Shown: positions 57,778-64,000 of the stretch, piece after piece
Layout of the letters: each line of letters begins with the position of its first letter
How positions within the stretch are numbered: the stretch's first letter is position 1
Source: JABMQB01 sp964575025
Lineage (GTDB): Bacteria > Bacteroidota > Bacteroidia > Bacteroidales > Prolixibacteraceae
Direction of reading: 5' to 3'
NCBI GenBank assembly: GCA_964575025.1
Contig: CAZNPV010000014.1
Location: 13,672 to 77,671, forward strand
DNA length: 64,000 bases
Translations under genes and position numbers: made by a program
The notes under the pieces: model-generated
Databases searched by the model: none
Seen by the model: the letters and a program-made list of their open reading frames with translations, nothing else
What the model was told of the DNA's origin: nothing

Positions 57778-59939
57778 GGGGTAAGAATTTTTTTATTTGG
57801 TATCTGTTTTTGCCACAGGGCAAAGTAATATCCTTTTTTTGTGTACAATTCTTTATGGGTTCCTTGTTCGAGGATTTTTCCTTTTTTAAGTACCACGATA
57901 TGGTCGGCAAGCAATACCGTACTTAACCGGTGAGCTATGATCAGGATGGTTTTTCCCTGCTTTTTCAGATCCTTAAGGAAGGCGAAGACCTCCTGTTCAG
58001 CGTTTGAATCCAATGAAGAGGTTGCTTCATCAAGGATCAATATCCTGGGTTGACGGTAAAGAGCCCGGGCAATTGCCAGCCGTTGTTTTTCGCCTCCCGA
58101 AAGCGATGCTCCATGTTCTCCTATCATTGTATTGAATCCTCCGGGTAGTTTTTCAATAAAATCCAGCATTCCCAGTTCTCTGCAAATGCTGATTATACGG
58201 GACATGTCCGGTGTAAATTCACCTACGGCAATATTTTCGGTAACCGTCCCTGCAAAAAGGTCCAGATTCTGGGGAACGATACCGACCCATTGCCGGAGAC
58301 TCTCGTTGCTGAAATAGTGGATGTTTGTATCTCCGATAAACACAGCTCCCTCATTTACCGGATAGATCTTTTGTAACAGGGAAGCGATCGTGGTTTTGCC
58401 TGAGCCGCTTTCCCCGATGAGGGCTGTTATCCTGTTTCTTTTGATCGTTAGATTCAGATTCTGAAAAACATCCGTCCGGGTGCCGTAGCTGAATGTAACA
58501 TTTTTAAATACAATGTCGCCGTCCTGAGTTTTCGCGGATTCAATCAGGTCTCCCTCTGCTTCCTGGTCCAGGTCCATAATCTCAAATAAACGGTCGGCTG
58601 CAATCGTGGCATTCTGCAAAATCTTATTCATCCCGATCAGTCCCGATACAGGTCCCGTGAAATAACTGATCAGCGCATAAAAAGACATCAGTTCTCCGGG
58701 AGTGATCTCCTGGTTTAATACAAAAAGACTTCCTGTCCATAGAAGAATGATCGTAAAAATCCGGCTGATGAACATCGATGCATTTCCGGAAAAAATGGAA
58801 TTTAACCCGGATTTATAGGCTGAACAGAGCAGTTTTATAAAGCGTGTTTCTGTTTTTATGTTGGCAGAATCCTCGATATTCAATTGTTTTATTGTTTTTA
58901 TGGATTGAATGGATTCAACCAGTTGCGATTCCACTTCGGCAGCACGCTCCATATTTTTACGCTCCCGTTTTTTATTGAAATGGTTGATCAGAATATAAAG
59001 GACAATGTAAAGGGGGATAACCAGAAAAACAATCAATGCCAGTTTCCAGCTGTAGATGAACATTAAGGAAAATGAAAAAAAGACAATAAAAAGATTCACC
59101 AGGAAGCTGATCATGGTATCGTTGATGAAAGCCCTGATTTTAACTGCATCATTAATGCGTGAAATGATCTCTCCGGAACGCATGGCATCAAAGAACGACT
59201 GAGGGAGTTTCAGCAGATGTTTGTAATATCCGAGAATTAACCGGGCGTCAATTAATTGTCCGATTTTTAAGATAAACACAGATTGTACGGTTCCGATAAA
59301 CAACTGAAAGAACAGAATAAGAATCATCCCGACGCTTAAAAGGTTCAGCAGGTTTTTGTTCCCGTTGATCAGAACATGGTCGGTTATTTTCTGGATATAT
59401 ACCGACGTGGTAAGTCCCAGCAAGGTATAGACCACAGCACCTGTAAGTGCCTGAAGAAGTATTTTCCGGTGTGGGTGAAGAAGAAAAAAGAAGCGCCTGA
59501 AATTGGATATTTTTTCATTCCGGGCTTTAAATTCTCCGGAAGGGGATAACAGCAACAATACCCCGGTCCATTCCCGGAAAAAATCGGCAGATTTCATTTT
59601 TTTCAGCTCTCCGTTTCCGGGATCCATTATTTTTATTTCCTGAGGGGATACATGGTAGATTACCACATAATGTTGCAGTTTCCCTTCACGAATGACATGC
59701 GCAATGGCAGGAAACGGAATTTCCGAAAGAGCCTCGGGTTCAGCTTTAACTCCTTTGGCGGTTAGTCCCATTTTTTCAGCAGCTTTTACCAATCCCCAGG
59801 CTGAGGTGCCTTTTTTATCGGTACCTGCCCATTGTCTGATTTTAGCCACCGGAAGTTGCAGATTATAATAGGCCGCCACAGAAGCCAGGCAGGCTGCTCC
59901 GCAATCTGTAATATCTCTTTGTTTTACTTTGATTCCCAT
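57774..59939 (-). CDS. C39 peptidase-containing ABC exporter of the bacteriocin locus
   Basis: A 721-residue inner-membrane exporter that removes double-glycine leaders and exports the cores. The N-terminal C39 peptidase has Gln7, Cys13 (DITDCGAACL), His90 and Asp106 (IMDPGNG). A six-helix transmembrane domain (about 155-440) is followed by the ATPase: GESGSGKTT, LSGGEKQR, ILILDEATSSLD and IAHRLST. All catalytic residues are intact. It lies 16 nt after the HlyD gene and overlaps the HTH gene by 4 nt, and the two GG peptides follow, so the substrates are almost certainly those peptides. Confidence 0.96.
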   Translation of the reverse strand: MGIKVKQRDITDCGAACLASVAAYYNLQLPVAKIRQWAGTDKKGTSAWGLVKAAEKMGLTAKGVKAEPEALSEIPFPAIAHVIREGKLQHYVVIYHVSPQEIKIMDPGNGELKKMKSADFFREWTGVLLLLSPSGEFKARNEKISNFRRFFFLLHPHRKILLQALTGAVVYTLLGLTTSVYIQKITDHVLINGNKNLLNLLSVGMILILFFQLFIGTVQSVFILKIGQLIDARLILGYYKHLLKLPQSFFDAMRSGEIISRINDAVKIRAFINDTMISFLVNLFIVFFSFSLMFIYSWKLALIVFLVIPLYIVLYILINHFNKKRERKNMERAAEVESQLVESIQSIKTIKQLNIEDSANIKTETRFIKLLCSAYKSGLNSIFSGNASMFISRIFTIILLWTGSLFVLNQEITPGELMSFYALISYFTGPVSGLIGMNKILQNATIAADRLFEIMDLDQEAEGDLIESAKTQDGDIVFKNVTFSYGTRTDVFQNLNLTIKRNRITALIGESGSGKTTIASLLQKIYPVNEGAVFIGDTNIHYFSNESLRQWVGIVPQNLDLFAGTVTENIAVGEFTPDMSRIISICRELGMLDFIEKLPGGFNTMIGEHGASLSGGEKQRLAIARALYRQPRILILDEATSSLDSNAEQEVFAFLKDLKKQGKTILIIAHRLSTVLLADHIVVLKKGKILEQGTHKELYTKKGYYFALWQKQIPNKKILTP

Positions 59940-59955
59940 GAATGGTACCTGGTGG

Positions 59956-61101
59956 TTATTTTTGGATGATCTTTGGGTTTAACCAATCATCGGCTTTATC
60001 AAACAGAAGCTGAGCCAATGTCCGTTTCGTGAGTTTAAATCTTGTGGTTGTTGTCAATCCCTTTTTTAACTCCCCTTTGGTTCCGTTCTTCAGGCTGAGG
60101 AAGGATTCATGGATCGTGCTTCTGACTTTAAAATGGGGTTGATTGTTTGTCAGGAAGATTTCTTTCGAAATATCCAGTATTTCACCGGAAGCCAGCCCCC
60201 ATTGGTTATAATTGAACGCATCAACCTGGTAAATGACTTCCATTCCGGGTTTCAGGTATCCGATGTCTTTGGGAGATACCAGGATCTCAGCAATCAGCCG
60301 GTCATCGGGACTGAGTGTAGCAATGGATTGTCCCACCGTCAGGAAACTGCCGGACTGGACCCCTGAATAACCTGAAATAAATCCAGATATGGGAGCCGTG
60401 ATATAATATTTCTCCAATTCGCTGGTAAGCCCTGCGATTTCATTTTTATTATTCCTGTTCTGAAGCTGGTATTCAGTCTGTTCCTTCTGCCACTCGTTTC
60501 TTGCCTGCCTGACAAACAATTGCTGTTCCTCCCTGATTTGATCCAGTTCATATTCTTTTTGTTCTATTTCCGCTAACGGAATCACCTGTTTCTGATATAG
60601 CGTTAATGCACGTTTATACGCTTTCTCAAACAGGCCTGTTTTTAACCTGAGATCTGAAAGTTTCTGACGGTAAACTGCATGCCGGGTTCGGTAGAGGTCT
60701 GTCTGGATATTCTGGTAATCATACATGAGTATATTTGAAATATCAGATAAATACAGCGTATTTTGTGCAATCAGGCTTTCGAGATAGGTTATGCGTTCAT
60801 CAATTTTTCCAGTGTGAAGCCAGACAAGGGTATCGCCGGCGACAACTCGTTTATTTTCTTCCAGAGAGGTTTTAACCATCCTGCCAACAACCGGCGATGT
60901 GATTTGAACAGACTCTGAAAAAGAACGAAAAATTCCTCTCGCCTGTAGGGTTACTTCTGTTTTTATAAATGGAAGGCATCCAAGGGCAGACAAAACCATC
61001 AGCAGGACAAAAACATAGAGTATATTTGTTGTTTTGTTAAACCGGAAGAAATGGGACTCCGCTGAATAGTGGATGATTTCCGGGGGGAAAATATTTTTCA
61101 T
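59956..61101 (-). CDS. HlyD-family membrane fusion protein of the bacteriocin locus
   Basis: Periplasmic adaptor for the adjacent C39 exporter. The start at 61101 (MKNIFPPEIIHYSAESHFF) was chosen, giving 381 residues; the frame opens 36 codons earlier with residues not typical of the family. One transmembrane helix (about 25-45, ILYVFVLLMVLSALGCLPFI), a lipoyl half-motif (SPVVGRMVKTSLEENKRVVA), a long coiled coil (about 100-230), the second half ITAPISGFISGYSGVQSG and a beta-barrel domain follow. First gene of the operon. No outer-membrane TolC partner is in the window. Confidence 0.93.
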   Translation of the reverse strand: MKNIFPPEIIHYSAESHFFRFNKTTNILYVFVLLMVLSALGCLPFIKTEVTLQARGIFRSFSESVQITSPVVGRMVKTSLEENKRVVAGDTLVWLHTGKIDERITYLESLIAQNTLYLSDISNILMYDYQNIQTDLYRTRHAVYRQKLSDLRLKTGLFEKAYKRALTLYQKQVIPLAEIEQKEYELDQIREEQQLFVRQARNEWQKEQTEYQLQNRNNKNEIAGLTSELEKYYITAPISGFISGYSGVQSGSFLTVGQSIATLSPDDRLIAEILVSPKDIGYLKPGMEVIYQVDAFNYNQWGLASGEILDISKEIFLTNNQPHFKVRSTIHESFLSLKNGTKGELKKGLTTTTRFKLTKRTLAQLLFDKADDWLNPKIIQK

Positions 61102-61280
61102 CGGTTTTCTGTGTTTGGTGTTACATTTCCGGAACGAATGTACAAAAAGTTCCGTACTTACAGAAATGGCAGGAAGCGTTTTTCCTGGATTTTTGATTTC
61201 TGGTAACACACAGTACTAAAATATCCGGAATTATAAGGAAAATGTAGAACGATTGAAGTTTCTTTTAAATCGGTCTGAAA

Positions 61281-61311
61281 AAATTCTATGTTTTCCGGTT
61301 TCTATTTCAAA
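61281..61311 (-). promoter_or_regulatory. Possible promoter of the bacteriocin export operon
   Basis: Minus strand TTTG (61308-61311), exactly 19 nt, then TAGAATTT (61281-61288), two mismatches from TAnnTTTG. Leader of about 170 nt before the HlyD gene. Weak, given for lack of a better match. Confidence 0.3.
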
Positions 61312-61746
61312 TTAAGAAACAAATAAATCAGTTTTTAAAATTTGCTTTGGACGCATAAGGCCGAATGCTTACGAATAGAAACTCTGATAGAAGAGTTTAT
61401 AACTTTAATGAAACAATACGGGGTTTACCGTTTGCTTACTCTCTTTCCATGAGAGCTGCAATGGCTACCTGGGCCTTAAATGAGGCGCTAAATTTTCTTC
61501 TGCTTTTTTTCATAACACTGGTAAAATTAATGTTTAAAATTCAACTTAACCATTGGTCTAAAAATCGGGGAGTATTATAGTTGGGCGCAAGCGTGCAGCC
61601 CAATGATGAAAACCACTGTAACCATAGCACGGTTAAAACGCAGGGGTTACATCGAATTTTACGAGTATTTCCAACGCTTTAACCACAAGGGTAATTACAA
61701 GCTGGATTTTGAATTCTGTTAATACTGGACATTACTTATGTTCGTT

Positions 61747-61870
61747 GAACCGCCGTATACTGCCTGTTCCGCTACAGGCGGAAAGACCCGTATCCCGAAA
61801 ACTTTCGGGAGTGGTGTGTGAGGCGCACTGGCGGGGCAACAATCCCGTCAGCCGTCTAAACGATTAGCCA
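61747..61870 (+). mobile_element. Group II intron 3' end (domains V-VI), copy A
   Basis: Starts GAACCGCCGTATAC, continues with GTGGTGTGTGAGG and ends GCCGTCTAAACGATTA, the domain V strands and 3' end of a bacterial group II intron. The tip of domain V is replaced by a TTCCGCT-type hairpin and a TCCCGAAAACTTTCGGGA near-palindrome. It is about 85% identical to copy B. The intron body and reverse transcriptase are absent. Its end lies 11 nt from the 3' end of the HTH antitoxin gene. Confidence 0.7.
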
Positions 61871-61880
61871 CTGGTGGTTA

Positions 61881-62201
61881 TTAAAAGGCGAATTCAATAT
61901 TATCATCTGTCTCAATCCGCAATCTAACTTTAGCTTTCATTGCTTGAAAAACTTTCATTATCGTTGAAACAGAAGCACTATGGTTTCCATGCTCAAGTTT
62001 TGAAATCTGCGAACGTTTAACACCAATCAAATCTCCAAGTTGCGATTGAGTCAAGTTATTTTGAATACGTAATTGTTTAATTTTTTCTCCAATTAATTCC
62101 ATTTTCAAATCAAACTCATACTCGTTTCGCTCAGGTGTTCCTTTTTCTCCAAAGTACTTATCCTCTAAATCCTCGAATCTTTTAAAATTTGTCGTTTTCA
62201 T
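61881..62201 (-). CDS. XRE-family antitoxin (HigA-like)
   Basis: A 107-residue DNA-binding antitoxin with an N-terminal extension and a Cro/C1-type HTH (about 37-92, IGEKIKQLRIQNNLTQSQLG and ISKLEHGNHSASVSTIMKV). The start at 62201 (MKTTNFKRFEDLED) was chosen; another ATG lies two codons upstream. It follows the toxin gene after 11 nt, giving the toxin-first order of higBA and related systems, so it probably represses the shared promoter. The intron 3' end A begins 11 nt beyond its stop codon. Confidence 0.88.
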   Translation of the reverse strand: MKTTNFKRFEDLEDKYFGEKGTPERNEYEFDLKMELIGEKIKQLRIQNNLTQSQLGDLIGVKRSQISKLEHGNHSASVSTIMKVFQAMKAKVRLRIETDDNIEFAF

Positions 62202-62212
62202 AATCATGAGTT

Positions 62213-62557
62213 TTATAATAATCCTTTGAAATATTTTTCTTTAATTGTTTCAGCTTTTTCAATATCCTGCTTTGGTGTCTTGTTTGTTTTCTTAATCAAT
62301 CCGTGTGTACAAACAATCAATGTCTCAGGATCGCCCGTACTATCCCAAAATGCAAAAAGTCGAAAAAACTTGTTGCTGTCCTTTACTCGAAATTCAAAAA
62401 TATCATTCGAACTTTTTAATTTCTCAAACCAATCTCCATAAATCCGCATTTTTGTCTTTCTAATAGCATAAAACAATTTTTTTCTTGCTGAATTCTCAAT
62501 CTTGTCAACGAATTTATCCGCCTCTGGAAGTAGGACTATCTCAATCGGTTTAATCAT
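62213..62557 (-). CDS. RelE/HigB-type toxin (Gp49-like)
   Basis: A 114-residue protein of the phage-derived Gp49-like/HigB family (DUF891), mRNA-interfering ribosome-dependent toxins of the RelE superfamily. Features are KFVDKIENSARKKLFYAIRK, IYGDWFEKLKSSNDIFEFRV and FFRLFAFWDSTG, followed by the typical LIVCTHGLIKKTNKTP with Lys-rich end. The antitoxin gene follows after 11 nt on the same strand. The reaction has not been shown for this protein; family membership supports it. Confidence 0.88.
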   Translation of the reverse strand: MIKPIEIVLLPEADKFVDKIENSARKKLFYAIRKTKMRIYGDWFEKLKSSNDIFEFRVKDSNKFFRLFAFWDSTGDPETLIVCTHGLIKKTNKTPKQDIEKAETIKEKYFKGLL

Positions 62558-62660
62558 AGGTAATTTTTATACAAATCTATGAAAATGTTTCCATATTTAG
62601 AAACAATAAGATGGTTTTATTATGTGCAAGGTGTCAAATCCACTTGTTGCTAACGGTTTG

Positions 62661-62804
62661 CCAATATGAGTAGGCTGGGATTTCTATGTCTCTTACTTAT
62701 CAGACCGCTAAAAATTTTATTAAATGTACTAACTTTAATTAAACCACTGACCCCCAGCTTACTTATATAGGTTGTGTGTGCCCAGCATGAGCATGTGCAC
62801 ACAC
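62661..62804. repeat. Imperfect inverted repeats, possibly attC-like
   Basis: CCAATATGAGTAGGCTGGG (62661-62679) pairs with CCCAGCTTACTTATATAGG (62753-62771), 15 of 19 positions. Next to it GTGTGTGC (62774-62781) pairs with GCACACAC (62797-62804). TTGCTAACGG precedes the left arm and GGTTGTGTG follows the right arm. The form recalls integron attC sites, but the outer consensus is not met. Confidence 0.4.
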
Positions 62805-62927
62805 TACTGAAAGCTCTGAAAAAATATTGAAACGTAAGTTCCATTGAATACCATTGAAAATAAGCAATAATAATGAGATGAAAATACAAATTTTTGGGGT
62901 TAAACAATAGTGTGTAGCTTGAAATAT

Positions 62928-63030
62928 TTCCATAGGGTAAACCCTATGGAATATTAGAAAGCTATTCCACGAGATGAAAGTCTCCCGATGCCCGATACAG
63001 GCTCTTACATGCGGTCCGGCAGCTGCCGGA
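62928..63030. repeat. Palindromes in group II intron-like sequence
   Basis: TTCCATAGGG, TAAA, CCCTATGGAA (62928-62951) is a 10-bp stem; TCCGGCAGCTGCCGGA (63015-63030) is a perfect 16-bp palindrome. They lie just upstream of the intron 3' end copy B and may belong to its domain IV. Confidence 0.5.
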
Positions 63031-63135
63031 TGCCTGTAATTCGATATAGAAGTTCTTGGGGTGACCCAGTCTAGCCATATCATAAACAAAGGCAGAAGGT
63101 ATTTTGGTGAAAAGAGCGGAATGCTGACACTTGGC

Positions 63136-63258
63136 GAACCGCCGTGTACTGCCTGTTCCGCTGCAAGCGGAAAGACCCGTATCCCGAAAGCTTTCGGGAG
63201 TGGTGTGAGAGGTGCACTGGTCCCGACAAACCGGGATCAGCCGCCTACTCGATTACCA
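63136..63258 (+). mobile_element. Group II intron 3' end (domains V-VI), copy B
   Basis: GAACCGCCGTGTAC, then GTGGTGTGAGAGG and a 3' end GCCGCCTACTCGATT, matching domain V strands and the terminal consensus of bacterial group II introns. The domain V tip carries TTCCGC-TGCAA-GCGGAA and the perfect 18-bp palindrome TCCCGAAAGCTTTCGGGA. Domain VI can form CCCG/CGGG. Its last 22 nt lie inside the hepT reading frame on the other strand. Confidence 0.72.
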
Positions 63259-63614
63259 CCCTGTGCTTTTTCTTTATCAATAATCTTTATTAGGTCAGTC
63301 CGGTTTTGTGGCAGATTATTTTTTGAAATCTCCCAAATCATTTCATAGTCAATTCCAAAATACTCATGAGCAATTAAATTCCTTAGTCCATACATTTTGT
63401 TCCACGGAATTTCAGGATATTTTTCCTGTATGTTTTTCGGGACATTCTTTGAAGCTTCTCCTATAATCTCTAAATTTCTTATTATTGCGTCCACTACCAG
63501 ATAATTCATTTTAAATTTTCGAAAGTCAAGTTCGCCAAGGTATTCCTCAATTCTTTCTATCGATTGGAGCATATCTTCCATGTAAAGAATGAATTCTCTT
63601 TTTACAGGGCTCAT
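63237..63614 (-). CDS. HepT-like toxin (DUF86, HEPN)
   Basis: A 125-residue HEPN-domain protein of the MntA/HepT toxin-antitoxin type. It shows the RX4-6HXY motif in GLRNLIAHEYF, used by HEPN RNases and, in HepT, the site where Tyr is AMPylated by MntA, and the conserved VVDAIIRNLEIIGEAS. The mntA gene overlaps its start by 4 nt upstream. The C-terminal residues after DKEK (AQGGNRVGG) are encoded by the 3' end of intron copy B, so the natural terminus was replaced on insertion. The core is complete and likely still functional. Confidence 0.88.
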   Translation of the reverse strand: MSPVKREFILYMEDMLQSIERIEEYLGELDFRKFKMNYLVVDAIIRNLEIIGEASKNVPKNIQEKYPEIPWNKMYGLRNLIAHEYFGIDYEMIWEISKNNLPQNRTDLIKIIDKEKAQGGNRVGG

Positions 63615-63901
63615 ACGTATTTTACATTATTTAAAATGATTTGTCGTAATTGTTTTTTCAAGGCTTTTTCCGAAAGCAAGTCAACTTTAATTTTGAGTTC
63701 ATTTTCCAATAACTCTTGAAGGTCAAAAAATTCCCAGCCAAGTGGTTTCCTAAATGATACTAAAATATCAATGTCTGAACCTTCATTCTGTTCATTTCTT
63801 GAATAAGACCCAAAATATCCAATTTTGTCAACAAAATATTTTCGGGAAAGAACCGGTTTGAGTTCTTTTAATTTAGTCTCTATTTCGAAGCTTGATTTCA
63901 T
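63611..63901 (-). CDS. MntA-like nucleotidyltransferase antitoxin
   Basis: A 96-residue minimal nucleotidyltransferase. The signature GYFGSYSRNEQNEGSDIDIL gives the GSX10DXD motif that binds metal and ATP. In characterised pairs MntA poly-AMPylates the HepT Tyr to neutralise it. The gene overlaps hepT by 4 nt, so translation is coupled. A group II intron 3' end (third copy, other class) lies 49 nt upstream of its start. Confidence 0.9.
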   Translation of the reverse strand: MKSSFEIETKLKELKPVLSRKYFVDKIGYFGSYSRNEQNEGSDIDILVSFRKPLGWEFFDLQELLENELKIKVDLLSEKALKKQLRQIILNNVKYV

Positions 63902-63949
63902 ATTTCAAATTTAATCATTTTAAAATTGAATTGTACATCCTTCTTTTTT

Positions 63950-64000
63950 GTCGGGTAACGCAGGCGGATTGCTCCGCCCTTGTCCCCTAAGAACCGTGCT
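63950..64000 (-). mobile_element. Group II intron 3' end, cut by the window edge
   Basis: Minus strand AGCACGGTTCTTAGGGG (3' strand of domain V), then a domain VI stem AGGCGGA/TCCGCC with a GCAA loop, ending GCGTTACCCGAC, the 3' end consensus of common bacterial group II introns. The class differs from copies A and B. The reverse transcriptase would lie beyond the window. Confidence 0.75.

Larger units (their letters stand above)
61102..61880. other. 779-nt region between bacteriocin locus and toxin-antitoxin genes
   Basis: Contains a weak promoter for the HlyD gene and the 3' end of a group II intron (61747-61870). There are also short frames without clear identity: 61365-61580 (71 codons), 61603-61722 (39 codons, ending YKLDFEFC) and an overlapping run ending ITLMKQYGVYRLLTLFP near 61455. 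They could be remnants of a mobile element gene. Nothing recognised with confidence. Confidence 0.4.
62558..63236. other. 679-nt region between the two toxin-antitoxin modules
   Basis: No gene seen; two overlapping frames on the minus strand (62650-62907, 62763-63089) lack coding character. It holds an imperfect inverted repeat (62661-62804), two palindromes (62928-62951, 63015-63030) and most of the group II intron 3' end copy B. Confidence 0.5.

Noticed and set aside
61365..61580. 71-codon plus-strand frame after the bacteriocin locus
   Set aside because: No recognised family and competing frames in the same DNA; kept only as part of the intergenic description.
1..64000. CRISPR arrays, rRNA and tRNA genes, and complete insertion sequences
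   Set aside because: I looked for regularly spaced repeats, tRNA-like T-loops and transposase motifs and found none that could be supported.

Overview
The window comes from a member of the Bacteroidota, most likely a Bacteroidales or Marinilabiliales-type bacterium. The evidence is Bacteroidota promoter elements (TTG/TTTG, about 19 nt, TAnnTTTG) before several genes, a type IX secretion C-terminal sorting domain, a DUF4290 gene next to murA, zinc-free L36 and S14, a str operon without tuf, and the family's usual leu operon order. Two stretches look like horizontally acquired accessory DNA: about 55.7-61.1 kb (bacteriocin locus) and 61.3-64 kb (group II intron scars and toxin-antitoxin modules). 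There is a 100-N assembly gap at 56111-56210.

Left part (0-20.6 kb), mostly minus strand: hisG-hisD behind a candidate attenuator; grpE-dnaJ; a TlpA-like thioredoxin; murA with Asp in place of the catalytic Cys; DUF4290; a UvrD/PcrA helicase; a secreted T9SS substrate; a membrane protein; a GH127 lipoprotein; and an EF-G paralogue (EF-G2) that has lost the catalytic His of the GTPase. A peptidase-containing ABC exporter and its HlyD partner follow on the plus strand, with no visible peptide substrate.

Centre (20.8-39.1 kb): one continuous str-S10-spc-alpha ribosomal cluster from rpsL to rplQ, started by tandem near-identical promoters and closed by a strong terminator. The gene between secY and infA is a methionine-aminopeptidase homologue that has lost most metal ligands. 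L17 carries a long acidic repeat tail.

Right of centre (39-55.6 kb): a convergent ADPS-like flavoprotein/glycerol-3-phosphate dehydrogenase pair; a C45 Ntn-hydrolase lipoprotein; the leu operon (leuA-leuC-leuD-second synthase-leuB) behind a clear Ile/Leu-rich leader peptide and transcription attenuator; a structured leader before a GT39/ArnT-like glycosyltransferase; an aminotransferase; and a leucine-rich-repeat protein.

The most interesting region is 55.9-61.1 kb, minus strand: HlyD, C39-peptidase ABC exporter, a winged-HTH regulator, and two tandem short peptides with double-glycine leaders whose cores carry GxxxG motifs (a candidate two-peptide, class IIb-like bacteriocin). These are followed by small membrane proteins. 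Two of them are exactly 52 residues and end in an IGxxLx(R) motif also seen in the first bacteriocin core; they are candidate immunity proteins. Beyond this lie a HigB/HigA-like module, a HepT/MntA module and three group II intron 3' ends, each placed against the edge of a toxin-antitoxin gene.
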